From Volvox africanus (taxonomy: Eukaryota > Chlorophyta > Chlorophyceae > Chlamydomonadales > Volvocaceae), in assembly GCA_030268105.1 (NCBI GenBank), contig BSDZ01000078.1, positions 4,329,001 through 4,393,000 of the forward strand: a DNA stretch of 64,000 nt, given 5' to 3'. The notes below the pieces were generated by a model. It ran no database searches, was not told the origin of the DNA, and saw only the letters and a list, made by a program, of their open reading frames with translations. A program made the translations under genes and the position numbers. The first letter of the stretch is position 1. Each line of letters starts with the position of its first letter. Positions 22,444 through 33,305 of this stretch are shown here, in pieces.

Positions 22444-25400
22444 AAAACCAGGAAGCTCCTCGTGTAGCCGCCCTAGCTACTGGGTACAGTGGTGGAGGCG
22501 GCGGTGGCCGCGGCCGGTTTGGCAGCGACAGTCGGCGACATAACAGTGATTTCTGTGACAACGCCAACGGTGGTGAATCCGGAAGCGCGGGGGGATCTCG
22601 ACAATGCACCAACCCTCACGCTGACTACCGCTGTCGCAAGTGCAACGTACTAGGACACATCAAACGCGACTGCCCGCTGCTGAAACACCCATCCCGGGAG
22701 GGCGCTAGAGGTGAGGGTGGTGGCGGCAAGGACAACGGCGGCAGAAAGCAACAGCGCAATAATGATCGTTGCAGTCGTCAGTATGCGTTCATGACGAGGG
22801 CAGCCACGGATACGGCTGCCAGAGCACCCACTGTGGTGGAGGTTCACTCTGCTGTACTATCAGTCAACCACAAGCACCATTGGAAGCTGGACTCCGCGTG
22901 TCAGACTCACATCACCGACACACTTGATGACCTCGTGAACTACCGGTCAGTGTCAAATGGGCCAATCATAGAAGGGATTGCGGGTGCGGAGTGCCGGGTC
23001 CTGGGGTACGGAGATGTTGAGCTGAAGATGGATGAGGGGGTCATGGTCACACTCAAGGATGTTGCTCATGTCCCGGTGGCTGGACACCGGCTGATCTCGT
23101 TAGGCAAGATGGTTCAAGCAGGCTGGAACTTCTTAGCAAAGGAGGGGCACCTTCTTCCACCCAAACGGAGGGTGGTGCGAGAAGCAAGGTGGTATAGCCC
23201 TAGGATTTGCTTCATGAAACAGGACCTGCCTCTGGAAGCGATCATGATAGACCGCATGTGGTTCTTAAAAGCCCTACCTTTGCATGCACGTGAATCTCTA
23301 AAAGCTCTAGCGGTACTAGAGCAGTCCGTCGAAGAGTGGCACCGGCGGTATGGCCACCTAGGGTACGACAACCTAGGAATAGCAACAAAAATGGTAGACG
23401 GGATGTCAGTAAACGTCGACCAGATTCAAGAGTATGCGCAGAAAAAGGGGGAGTGTGACGTGTGCGTTGAAACCAAGGCAACTCGTGCGTCCTACCCAGA
23501 GTCTAATGACAGACCTAGGGGTGTAATGGACAGAGTACACACGGATGTAGTCGAAATGCCTGTGCAGTCCCTTGGAGGTGCTAGGTACGTTCTCACTATC
23601 CTAGATGAAGCATCGAACTTTGGGGTGGTGCGTTGTGTGGCGAAGAAGAATATGGTCGCTTCGACCATGAAGGAAGTTCTCCTGTACATGGAGAAACAGT
23701 CGAGATGCGAGCTGTGGTCTGTACACAGTGACCGTGGTGGTGAGTACCTGAATCACGAAATGGAAGCGTTCTTTGCAGAGCATGGTATCAAACATGATAA
23801 ATCCGCACCCCGCACGCCCGAGCAGAACGGCAAAGCCGAAAGGCTCAATCGCACATTATTAGACCAGGTCCGAGCCATGTTGCGGGATTCAGGGTTGAAG
23901 CATGACATGTGGGCTGAAGCGATCCATACAGCATGTGCAATTCGCAACTGTTCCCCAAGTCAAGGTCTTACCGTAACACCCTTTGAGGCGTTCCTGGGTG
24001 TGCGGCCTGACGTGTCTGGTTTTCGAGTGTTTGGCTGCACTGCATGGGTTTATCAGGACCAGCAGCCGCGCAACAAGCTGGATCCTACAGCCGTCAAGGG
24101 AGTGTTCGTAGGATACGAACGTGGCAGCAAAGCGTATCGTGTTTTGGTCGGGGACAAGGTCCTGGTGAGCTCTAACGTAGTTTTTGATGAGAAACGCAAG
24201 CTGTTGGAGGAAGACAGCCGTCTAAGTGACAGTTGCAGCAGTGATGGAACAGAGTCGGCTGATGAAATTCCCATGGTAGAATTCTCGGCGGAAAATGATC
24301 AGCTCCAAGTTATGCAAGCGGCTGCTCAGGAGCAGAGTGAAGAGCCGGGTGAAGAGAGCCAAGACGGTGATGAGATGCAGGTAGATGTCGGTGATCAAAA
24401 CGTCGGCGCAGCTGGAGGGGGTGATGAGAGCCCACCTGGCCGTCGTTACCCAGTGCGTCAAAACCGTGGACAGTTACCTGCACGCTACATTGCACAGGCT
24501 GCGGTGCTGAGGAATATAATAGTGCCTGAGTCGTATGAGGAAGCTATGACAAGCAAGGAGGCGGTACACTGGCAGCAGGCTATGGATGAGGAAATTGTAT
24601 CTCTCACTGCCAATGACACATGGGACCTTGTAAAGCCGCCACTTGGTTTGAATGTAATCCCTACGAAATGGGTGTATGCTGTGAAGCGGAATGCTGATGG
24701 AGAGATAGAGAGGTACAAAGCTCGGTTTGTTGCTAAGGGCTTTAGGCAAAAGGAGGGCGTCGATTTCGACGAGGTGTTTGCACCAACGTGCAACCAAGTT
24801 ACTGTGCGTTCCTTTCTAGCCATGGCGACGGAGAAGGGGTATGACATACAACACTTGGACGTGCGTACGGCATTCCTAAATGGAGAGCTGGAAGAGGAGG
24901 TATACTGCGACCAGGCGCCCGGTTATGAGGCAGGCGGTGCAGGCATGAAGTGTAAGCTGAAGCGGGCGTTGTACGGCCTACGGCAAGCTAGCAGGGCATG
25001 GCACAAGAAGTTGCACGGGACCCTAGAGCAGTTGGGGTTCCAGGTCTCTATGTCTGATCCGGCGTTATTTGTGTCATACGGTCAGTCGTACACCATCTGG
25101 TTGCTGGTGCATGTTGATGACCTGCTGATCATGGGAAGTAACAAAGTCGAAGTGCAGACGATGAAGGAGAAGCTCATGAGGGAGTATGATATGCGCGATC
25201 TAGGGGAGGTGTCTCTCTTCCTGGGTATGGAGGTAGAGCGCAACAAAGCAGGGGGTGAGCTGAAGCTTACGCAGTGGCGTTATGCTGCGGAGTTGTTGCA
25301 GTGGTTCCGGATGGCTGAGGCCAAGGAACAGTCAATTCCCCTGAGCCCTACGGTTGATCTTAGAGCGGCAAAAGAGGATGAGCCGGTGCTTGAGGATGCG

Positions 25401-26057
25401 ACGCGTTTTCGTGCGTTAATTGGTAGCCTGATGTATTTGGCGACCTGCACACGTCCCGACATTACCCAGGCTGTCTACATGCTGGCAAGGTTCATGTCGG
25501 CACCTACCCAGACTCACTGGGAAGCAGCTAAGGGTGTTCTGAGATACGTAAAAGGCACGATGAAGTTTGGGCTGCACTACAAGCGTGGCAGTTTAGTTGT
25601 TGATGGCTATTCTGACGCAGATTGGGCCAAGGACCGTGATAGGCGTCGGTCCACCACGGGTTTCGTCTTCCTAATGAATGGTACAGCAATCAGCTGGAAG
25701 AGCCGATTGCAGCCAACTGTTGCAACGTCGTCCGTGGAGGCGGAATACATGGCCGCGGCGTTCACCACACGTGAGGCGCTGTGGATTCGCAAGCTCCTGT
25801 ATGATTTGGGAATGGAGCAGGAGTGTGTGCGCATCTGGGATGACAACCAGGGTGCACTGAGCCTGATCAAGAATCCGGTTTCTTCGGAACGGTCAAGGCA
25901 TATTGATGTGGCTCACCACTTTGTCAGGGAGCGAACTGAGCGCGGCGAGGTCAAGTTTGATTACTGTCCTACAGAGAGCATGGTGGCAGACGTGATGACG
26001 AAGCCACTAGCTGACAAGAAATTCGCCGAGTTCAGAACCGTGATGGGTGTGCGCTGA
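22444..26057 (+). CDS. Copia A gag C-terminus and pol
   Basis: This continues the frame broken at 16792. In order: Gly/Arg-rich linker, zinc knuckle CRKCNVLGHIKRDC (about 22632-22673), protease LDSAC (about 22888), integrase zinc-binding WHRRYGHLGY...CDVC, integrase core with D (HTDVVE), D (SDRGGEY) and E (NGKAERLNRT), an acidic linker, RT with LDVRTAFLNGELEEEVY and VHVDDLL (about 25107), RNase H with YSDADWAKD and SVEAEYMA, then the ADVMTKPL ending typical of copia. No stop codon interrupts it, so the coding region was intact when copia B inserted. These enzymes process Gag, copy the RNA and integrate the cDNA. Confidence 0.95.
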
Positions 26058-26096
26058 GTGAAGGCAGACGATAATGGTGTTCCGTCCGAGGGGGTG

Positions 26097-26127
26097 TGTT
26101 GAACATCGGTCGGAACAATAGTGGAGA
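26097..26127 (+). repeat. Copia A 3' LTR, first 31 bp only
   Basis: It matches the first 31 bp of the 5' LTR exactly (TGTTGAACATCGG...GTGGAGA), then switches without spacer to an internal position of the gypsy-1 LTR at 26129. Confidence 0.9.
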
Positions 26128-26128
26128 T

Positions 26129-26649
26129 TCGTCGCGATGCATGCCCTGCAACCGGATATCGTTATCCGGACCCTTGCATCATGCGAATGCCGGAAAGGCT
26201 TATACGTTGTTATGCGTAGACATCGCCTAGACGCAGTAGGGTTGTCACATCTAGGATCGGCCTCCTAATGTGAATCGTACGGCATTGCGATGCTGCGAGT
26301 ATAACAGATGCGAGGACGGCTAAGCTAGAGGAGATATTCGATACCGGAGAACACTCGTGTGTTCTACATTACTATTACTATACGATATTCTACTTAGCCC
26401 GAGCTAAGCCTGAACTTCGCTAATCACCGCCGCGTGATGATCGCTTGCTTCCGGCGCTGACGGCGATTTCATCCATTGCATCATTCCGATCTGTAAGACC
26501 GTAAGTTATATCTCTCTTCGTCTTGAAGTCTTCCGCTGTCTCTGTTTGCTCTCGCTTGCCTTGCTGTACTTGCAAGTGCTCGCGCATCGGTGTCGATAGT
26601 CTCCAGACGTGCAGATACTTATGAGCAAACGCGAACGAGAGGTACAACA
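26129..26649 (+). repeat. Gypsy-1 5' LTR, lacking first 304 bp
   Basis: It aligns without gaps to 32777-33297. I found no mismatch by eye over the 521 bp. The missing 5' part would include most upstream promoter sequence. Confidence 0.95.
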
Positions 26650-26652
26650 ATT

Positions 26653-26664
26653 TGGTATCGAGAC
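26653..26664 (+). other. Gypsy-1 primer binding site
   Basis: TGGTATCGAGAC begins three bases after the LTR. The TGG start is complementary to a tRNA CCA end, and the first seven bases equal the common plant initiator-Met site TGGTATCAGAGC. The exact tRNA is not determined. Confidence 0.6.
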
Positions 26665-27115
26665 GGGTTCGTTGCCTAACTGTCTCTCTTTGTCTAATCG
26701 GAAGTAGGTTCTTTCTATGGCGAGTTCCAGCGACGAACCACGAGGACCGCTAGATACTTTTGCCGAAGACTTAGGCCGCGCCGTTTTGGACGCCGCCGCT
26801 TCCGGTTTGTAATTGTTTAATTGCTTTTGTTTAGATTGCTGCACTTGTTGTGTAAGTGTACGCTCTGAGTCGCAGGGAATCTCAGTGCACCGGCATTGCT
26901 TGCTGCGGCGACTGAGACCGGCGTTCGTCCGGACCAGTTGGCGACTCTCATTGCCCAAACTACGGAGATCAGGACTCAGCTGGGCAATTACTTGCTGAGT
27001 TTGCTGAATCTTCTCAAGAGTACTGTCGGTAGGCTCACCGAATCGCTTTGTACTCTTGCCTTTGCGATAGAAGTCGGCTTCTATTACGCAAAACTAGGGT
27101 ATCGTTTCGTGCTCC

Positions 27116-28351
27116 ATGTCCGCGGAACACGACGATACGCCGCACACTAGCCTAGCTAGCCAACCCGATTTCGTTGTAGCTGCTAGAGCGCCGGATAGAG
27201 GTCTTGAGACTGTTGGCGCGCGAGCCACTCAAGAGCCCCTTTTCCTTCAGACCCCTGCTCACTTAATTGTGCCGCATTCAGCAGTGAACACGAATATGGA
27301 CAACACTGCTGGACCAAGGGTTCTGCCATTACCTCAAGCTCGAGGGCATGATGACATCCCTGAGGTGATGAGATTGTCGATTCCCGTTCCTAGGCTCAAT
27401 ATTTCGCTGACCGACAAGACACCAGGGCATAGCATAGCCGATGCAACTCGTGCGTACGTGCGTGACGCTAAAAAGTACCTCCAAGCTGTTCACGGTGGCG
27501 ATAATGACGGTATCAGGTGTCTCTTCGTTGGTAACACCCTCGAGGGCTCAGCGAAGGACTGGTATCGCAATTGGACCAACGCCCGGGGCAACTATACTTT
27601 TGACGAGTTGGTCGCCGCTTTGCTCGCACGATTCGCTACTGAGGTTCAAGCACGCGATGTGGAAGCTCGTAAGGTTTTGGCAGCCGGTAGCTACCACATG
27701 CGTCGGGATGAAAATGTACCTGCGTACCAGTCACGCTTCGAAGCACTTGTGACTCCCATTGCTGACCTCACCGAATCTGAGCGTGTCTTTTGGTTTAGGC
27801 GAGGCCTAACGAAACTTTTGGCTAAATGGTGCGCCACTGACTTGGTTGGAGCGCAGATCAAGTCGTATGACGTGTTGGTCGCTTTTGCTAAGGGCGCGGA
27901 GATACGACTCCTTGCCGGCGAGGAAGAAGTCAAGTCTGCCCCTCGTGCAAATGCCGTGCAAGTGCAGGATCCGCTTGGGGAAGCTGTAGCCCTCGACCAG
28001 GACCTCGGCGCGACCCGCCCCACGCCTACTGCCGCGACGCGACGCAGCAACGGGCAACGCAAGGCGCGCGGGGGCGCTAGCTCGGGTGTCCGTGGTACAG
28101 GAGGAGCAGGTCCGAGCTCGGACCCAGCTAGGAACAGGAAGCGTGGTGGTGCGCCGTCGTCGGCAGCCGCACAGCGTTCCGACCCCAACGCGAAGCGTAC
28201 TCGTACGGACGACACATTTATGCCAAAATGGAATTGCAATCGTTCCGAATTCGAGCGTCGGAAATTGGCCAATGTTTGTCTACGGTGTGCGGAGAATCAT
28301 TCCACGAAGGATTGCCCTCTAATGCCGCCGTTTGTACCTCAGCCGAAATAG
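27116..28351 (+). CDS. Gypsy-1 Gag (411 aa)
   Basis: It starts at ATG 27116 (MSAEHDDTPHTSLAS). The capsid-like region (about residues 100-260) includes GSAKDWYRNW and VPAYQSRFEALV, typical of Ty3/gypsy Gag. A basic Arg/Ala/Gly segment and a C-terminal CCHC-like CLRCAENHSTKDC (CX2CX4HX4C) follow. The frame ends with TAG at 28349-28351, directly upstream of pol in the same frame. Gag assembles the intracellular particle and binds element RNA. Confidence 0.93.
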   Translation: MSAEHDDTPHTSLASQPDFVVAARAPDRGLETVGARATQEPLFLQTPAHLIVPHSAVNTNMDNTAGPRVLPLPQARGHDDIPEVMRLSIPVPRLNISLTDKTPGHSIADATRAYVRDAKKYLQAVHGGDNDGIRCLFVGNTLEGSAKDWYRNWTNARGNYTFDELVAALLARFATEVQARDVEARKVLAAGSYHMRRDENVPAYQSRFEALVTPIADLTESERVFWFRRGLTKLLAKWCATDLVGAQIKSYDVLVAFAKGAEIRLLAGEEEVKSAPRANAVQVQDPLGEAVALDQDLGATRPTPTAATRRSNGQRKARGGASSGVRGTGGAGPSSDPARNRKRGGAPSSAAAQRSDPNAKRTRTDDTFMPKWNCNRSEFERRKLANVCLRCAENHSTKDCPLMPPFVPQPK

Positions 28352-31300
28352 GGGCTTGCCCGGGTTCCTGCGGAGGGGGCACCACCTGGGATTTCTGAAC
28401 TAACGCGTGGTCGGTGGTCATCCTTACGGCCAGCCGTTAAGGCATTGTTGCCTTGTGTACTTGGACACATCGAGCGAGTCATTGCGCGACGCATCACGCT
28501 TGACGGACGCACGGGACTTCTCTGCTTCGACCCGTTGTGTAATTTGTTTACACCTCGCCGTCCCCTGTCGTCTATCGATCTGTCTAACCACGTGGTTTTG
28601 TTCATCCCCTCGTCTCTGCGTGAGATGTCGGAACAGTTGGCCATGTACAGGAGGTGTAGGCGTCAATATCCAGACACTGCCGCATGTGTTTTACTCCCCG
28701 CTTTCTGTCGGCGCAAGGCAGAGGCATCGTTAAGGGGTATGCGGCATGTCCACCGGTTCGAGCCGGGCACCGTTTTGTTTAATGGTGTGGATCGGGAGGG
28801 TACGTTGGCTCCGTGGCCACACCTATCCTACTCGGTTGACGTTTGGTACGAAGCTCCTGATGGGGGTGCCGTTGGTTACGGACCCGCCTTAAGTGCACTG
28901 ACGTTGTCTGCTGGGCAGTCGCTCGTAGATAACCGTGTCCCTGTGGTTCAGATCGGTTTGAACGGCCGTACTCTGAAGGCACTTGTTGACACCGGTGCCA
29001 GCGACGACTTCATCTCTGTCGCAGAGGTGAATGCGCTGGGGTTGTCCCCAGAGTCGTCTGATTGTCCACAGGTTACCCTTGCTGACGGGGGTAAGCATCC
29101 CATCGTGGGCAGGATTACCCTTAGCCTATCGTTAGGCCCTTTGCGTGTTGTGACCCGGCCGTACGTGCTGCAGGGCTTAGCAGAGACTGCACCGTACATA
29201 ATGGGGTCGTCGACATTACGACAGTACCGCGCGCGCATCGACATGGAGACCGCAACCCTGCATATGTGCAAGGGTACTCTGTCGATTAAGGTACCTTTCC
29301 TGTCGTTCGAACATGTCACACCAAAGGAGGGCGAAACTGAGGCGGTGCCTATGGTTAATTTCGCTGTGACCGCAATGGCCGCGCGAATCGAACCAGAGCT
29401 AGTCGGGCGTAAGGAGGCCGTCCGTTTGTTACGGAAGGGTGCCCACGGACTGCTTTTAAGGCCGCGGGTGAGCTGTTGTGTCACCACCGCGCAGATTTCT
29501 GCGGATCCTGAGGTTGAGGCCCTACTGTCGCAGTATGAGGACGTCTTTAAAGATATCCCTGGCCTACCACCTATGCGTCCTGTTGATCACACAATCCCTC
29601 TCATGCCTGGAGCGCAGCCTACGGCCCGGCCAATGTACAGGTTGAGTCCATTGGAGCTGGACGAGGTGAAGCGCCAGGTGACGGATTTGCTCGCGAAGGG
29701 TATGATACGCCCCAGCACATCCCCGTATTCTGCACCGATTTTGTTTGTCGGTAAGAAGGATGGGACCTTGCGCATGTGCATTGATTATCGGGGGTTAAAT
29801 GCGAATACGGTGAAAAATCGCTATCCTTTGCCACGCGTTGACGACCTGTTGGATAAGCTGAAGGGCTCGGCTTATTTTTCCTCAATTGACTTACAACAGG
29901 GCTACAATCAGATTCGCATCGCTGCCTCTGATATCCCGAAAACCGCTTTTCGGACGCCCTTCGGTCACTTTGAGTATACGGTCCTATCATTTGGTTTGAC
30001 TAATGCCCCTGCGACGTTTCAGGCGGTTATGGACCGAATGTTTAGGCCGTTTATCGACAGGTTCGTTGTTTGCTACCTGGATGACATCTTGGTATATTCT
30101 AAAACGCGCGAGGAGCACTTGGAGCATCTTCGGCTCGTGCTCGACGTTATGAGGCGGGAGCAATTGTTTGCTAAACGCGCCAAATGCTTTTGGGCGCAGC
30201 CTCAGGTGGAATATTTGGGCCACATTGTGTCGGCCACCGGTGTGAAGATGGACCCGCGGAAGGTCGCCGTGGTTCGCGATTGGCCCGCGCCTCAGAACCT
30301 CACGGAGCTGCGTAAGTTCCTTGGCTTGACCAATTATTTCCGAAAGTTCATTGGAAAATATTCCATCATTGCGGCCCCGCTTACTAACTTAACTCGCAAA
30401 GGCGTTTTCGTTTCGCTCGAGTCGTGGACGTCGCAATGCCAGCGGGCATTCGAAGAGCTCAAACGAATCGTTGCCGAAGATGTCACCCTTGCATTCCCTG
30501 ATTACTCGTTGCCATTTCGTGTTGAGGTAGTGTCTGATGCCTCAATATTTGGAAGCGGCGCTGTATTGTTACAGGAAGGGCGACCGATCGCCTTCACGAG
30601 TAAGAAGTTTTCTGGTGCGGAGATTCGCTACACCACCGGGGAACAGGAGCTTCTGGCCGTGCTGCATGCTTTAAAGGAATGGCGCTGTTACCTCGAGGGA
30701 CGCCCGTTTACTTTAAAGACTGACCATAAGCCCCTAACGTTTTTGCAAAGCGTTCCGACGTTGAACCGCCGTCAAGCTAGGTGGATGGAATATCTAGCTA
30801 GGTTCAACTGCACCTGGGAGTATATTTCTGGTAAATTGAATATTGCCGATGCTCTCAGTCGACATCCGTCGCTACACGCTGCAATTTTGGCAGCGCCTGT
30901 CGTGCGGCCGCGTAGCGAGGAGGTACCGATCGCGACGGACCTCGCGGAGCGGTTGAAGGTTGCCTACAACGCAGACGCCTGGTTCGCGGACCCGGCTAAT
31001 GTAGAAAACCTTCGCAAGCAGAATGGCCTTTGGCTACGGACGGAGGGTGCAGCTACGCAAATCGTCGTTCCGAACGACGACGCGCTACGCTACGACATCC
31101 TTGCGCGGTTCCACGAGGACCCGTTAGCAGGACACCCTGGTAGCAAGCGATTGATCGACTTGGTGCAACGTTCCTTTTGGTGGCCTCGTTTGGCTAAGGA
31201 TGCGGCGAACTTCGTCCAGACATGCAGGCTGTGCCAGCGCAATAAGGCTTTGTCCGGTAAGGGCCATGGGTTGTTGCAACCGTTGCCTGTCCCGGATGCG

Positions 31301-32413
31301 CCTTGGGAAAGTGTTTCCATGGACTTCGTAGTCGCGCTGCCCAAAACTGAGGGGGGATACGATGCGGTGTTCGTAATGGTCGATCGTCTGACTAAGATGG
31401 TCCACCTAGCACCATGCACATCATCCTGCACGGCTGAGCAAACCGCACGTTTGTTTTTCGATAATGTGGTTCGGTTACACGGGATTCCCAAAAATGTGAT
31501 CTCGGACCGCGGTGGACAGTTCACGTCTAAGTTTTGGGAAGCGCTCTGCAAACTAGTTGGCATGCGCGTCAACCTGAGCACGGCGTATCACCCGCAGACT
31601 GATGGTCAAACCGAACGCACAAACCGCACGTTGGGTGATATGTTGCGCAATTATGCTGGTCGCACACCACTCGTCTGGGATACGTATTTGTCTGCGGCAG
31701 AATTCACGCTTAACAACGCTGTTAACCGCTCTACAGGCAAAAGTCCGTTCTTTCTTAACTACGGGTTTAATCCCGCGCTACCCGTGTGGCGTGAGTTGGA
31801 AGTGAACGTGCCTGCTGCTAAACTTTTTGCCAAGTCTTTTATGTCCCGAATCACAGACGCGAAGTCGTGTTTGGACGCAGCGCAGCAACGAACGACGGAA
31901 TACTACAACAAATCTAAGCAGGATGTGACGTTTTCGGAAGGGCAACTCGTGTTGCTAAGCACCAAGAACTTGCGTTCCTTGGCCGACGGATCCCGAAAAC
32001 TCTTACCCCGCTGGATTGGTCCGTATCCTGTCGTGCGCATGGTTGGGAATGTGGCTGTGGAGCTTGCATTGCCCACTGATATGACCATTCACCCCACGTT
32101 TCACGTATCGCTTGTTCGTCCGTATCGTAGTACGGAACCCGTCCCTGAGCCTGCTAACGCCCCCACAGCGATCGAACCAGTTCCCGAGACCTGGATCGCT
32201 GGTAAACAGAAATTTTACGATGTGGAGCGGGTGTTAGATTATCGCGCGCGTCGTGTGGGCCGACACCGACGTAAGCGAACAGTACACGAGTACTTGGTTA
32301 AGTGGACAGGGTATACCGACGAGCACAACTCATGGGAACCGGCACGCAACTTCTCACAGGGCATGAAACCCCTGCTCGAAGAAGCCCGCAAACGTGCCAC
32401 GCAAGCCCAATGA
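28352..32413 (+). CDS. Gypsy-1 Pol with chromodomain
   Basis: It is open from the codon after the gag TAG to TGA at 32411-32413. In order: protease DTGAS (about 28988), RT with MCIDYRGLN and YLDD (30073-30084), RNase H ([17 protein letters not shown]), integrase zinc finger (HPG...CRLCQRNK), integrase core with MDF, SDRGGQF and [10 protein letters not shown], and a chromodomain near 32205-32390 ([17 protein letters not shown]). No ATG lies near the start; the first in-frame ATG is about 28625. The product is therefore probably made as a Gag-Pol fusion by reading through the UAG. The chromodomain places it in the chromovirus branch. All catalytic motifs look intact. Confidence 0.94.
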   Translation, partial: GLARVPAEGAPPGISELTRGRWSSLRPAVKALLPCVLGHIERVIARRITLDGRTGLLCFDPLCNLFTPRRPLSSIDLSNHVVLFIPSSLREMSEQLAMYRRCRRQYPDTAACVLLPAFCRRKAEASLRGMRHVHRFEPGTVLFNGVDREGTLAPWPHLSYSVDVWYEAPDGGAVGYGPALSALTLSAGQSLVDNRVPVVQIGLNGRTLKALVDTGASDDFISVAEVNALGLSPESSDCPQVTLADGGKHPIVGRITLSLSLGPLRVVTRPYVLQGLAETAPYIMGSSTLRQYRARIDMETATLHMCKGTLSIKVPFLSFEHVTPKEGETEAVPMVNFAVTAMAARIEPELVGRKEAVRLLRKGAHGLLLRPRVSCCVTTAQISADPEVEALLSQYEDVFKDIPGLPPMRPVDHTIPLMPGAQPTARPMYRLSPLELDEVKRQVTDLLAKGMIRPSTSPYSAPILFVGKKDGTLRMCIDYRGLNANTVKNRYPLPRVDDLLDKLKGSAYFSSIDLQQGYNQIRIAASDIPKTAFRTPFGHFEYTVLSFGLTNAPATFQAVMDRMFRPFIDRFVVCYLDDILVYSKTREEHLEHLRLVLDVMRREQLFAKRAKCFWAQPQVEYLGHIVSATGVKMDPRKVAVVRDWPAPQNLTELRKFLGLTNYFRKFIGKYSIIAAPLTNLTRKGVFVSLESWTSQCQRAFEELKRIVAEDVTLAFPDYSLPFRVEVVSDASIFGSGAVLLQEGRPIAFTSKKFSGAEIRYTTGEQELLAVLHALKEWRCYLEGRPFTLKTDHKPLTFLQSVPTLNRRQARWMEYLARFNCTWEYISGKLNIADALSRHPSLHAAILAAPVVRPRSEEVPIATDLAERLKVAYNADAWFADPANVENLRKQNGLWLRTEGAATQIVVPNDDALRYDILARFHEDPLAGHPGSKRLIDLVQRSFWWPRLAKDAANFVQTCRLCQRNKALSGKGHGLLQPLPVPDAPWESVSMDFVVALPKTEGGYDAVFVMVDRLTKMVHLAPCTSSCTAEQTARLFFDNVVRLHGIPKNVISDRGGQFTSKFWEALCKLVGMRVNLSTAYHPQTDGQTERTNRTLGDMLRNYAGRTPLVWDTYLSAAEFTLNNAVNRSTGKSPFFLNYGFNPALPVWRELEVNVPAAKLFAKSFMSRITDAKSCLDAAQQRTTEYYNKSKQDVTFSEGQLVLLSTKNLRSLADGSRKLLPRWIGPYPVVRMVGNVAVELALPTDMTIHPTFHVSLVRPYRSTEPVPEPANAPTAIEPVPETWIAGKQKFYDVERVLDYRARRVGRHRRKRTVHEYLVKWTGYTDEHNSWEPARNFSQGMKPLLEEARKRATQAQ

Positions 32414-32472
32414 CCCCTGCAGTCGATGCTGTATGATGCAGCGAGGACGCTGCATACGGGAGGGGGGATAAT

Positions 32473-33297
32473 TGTTGTGCTACGGTTCATTTCCCGTCGA
32501 CGCGTAGGTCGACGCGATCCTATGAGTCGAAGTGCTTTTGTGATGAACGCATTACATATGAATGAATCTGCATGATATAAATGTATTCGCATACATTTAT
32601 ATATGCATCTGGCATGTTGTCATTTATCCATCGCGACATCGCACCATGGCAAATCCGCCTAGCATGCATGAATGACCTAATCATTGAAGTGCGCATTATG
32701 CTCGTGCTACAAAACGATAAGTAATATTATCTGATATAATATTACTTCATTAAAGCACACGTTGAGAGCGCCGCACTCGTCGCGATGCATGCCCTGCAAC
32801 CGGATATCGTTATCCGGACCCTTGCATCATGCGAATGCCGGAAAGGCTTATACGTTGTTATGCGTAGACATCGCCTAGACGCAGTAGGGTTGTCACATCT
32901 AGGATCGGCCTCCTAATGTGAATCGTACGGCATTGCGATGCTGCGAGTATAACAGATGCGAGGACGGCTAAGCTAGAGGAGATATTCGATACCGGAGAAC
33001 ACTCGTGTGTTCTACATTACTATTACTATACGATATTCTACTTAGCCCGAGCTAAGCCTGAACTTCGCTAATCACCGCCGCGTGATGATCGCTTGCTTCC
33101 GGCGCTGACGGCGATTTCATCCATTGCATCATTCCGATCTGTAAGACCGTAAGTTATATCTCTCTTCGTCTTGAAGTCTTCCGCTGTCTCTGTTTGCTCT
33201 CGCTTGCCTTGCTGTACTTGCAAGTGCTCGCGCATCGGTGTCGATAGTCTCCAGACGTGCAGATACTTATGAGCAAACGCGAACGAGAGGTACAACA
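32473..33297 (+). repeat. Gypsy-1 3' LTR (825 bp)
   Basis: It starts TGTTGTGCTACGG after the purine tract and ends GAGGTACAACA. It contains several near-perfect inverted repeats, including one at about 32721-32745 (GTAATATTAT...ATAATATTAC) and one around CCGGATATCGTTATCCGG. Confidence 0.95.
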
Positions 33298-33305
33298 GCC
33301 TTGAT

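Larger units (their letters stand above)
15960..26127 (+). mobile_element. Copia A: Ty1/copia retrotransposon interrupted by copia B, 3' LTR truncated
   Basis: The element has a 186-bp 5' LTR (15960-16145), an adjacent primer site, one gag-pol frame, a purine tract before 26097, and only the first 31 bp of the 3' LTR. Copia B sits inside gag at 16793-22438. Domain order is gag, protease, integrase, RT, RNase H, the copia order. Its LTR and gag are nearly the same as those of copia C at 37431-38508. The truncated right end abuts gypsy-1, so no target duplication can be read. Confidence 0.93.
26129..33297 (+). mobile_element. Gypsy-1: Ty3/gypsy chromovirus-type retrotransposon, 5' LTR truncated
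   Basis: It carries a truncated 5' LTR (521 of 825 bp), a primer site, gag, pol with protease-RT-RNase H-integrase order, a C-terminal chromodomain, a purine tract (32458-32468) and a full 3' LTR. The shared 521 bp of the two LTRs appear identical, so integration was recent. Its right edge joins the middle of gypsy-2 pol. Confidence 0.95.

Noticed and set aside
26506..26958. 150-residue minus-strand frame over the gypsy-1 LTR and leader
   Set aside because: It lies antisense in LTR and untranslated leader; the shortened version recurs at the 3' LTR only because the LTR sequence is repeated.
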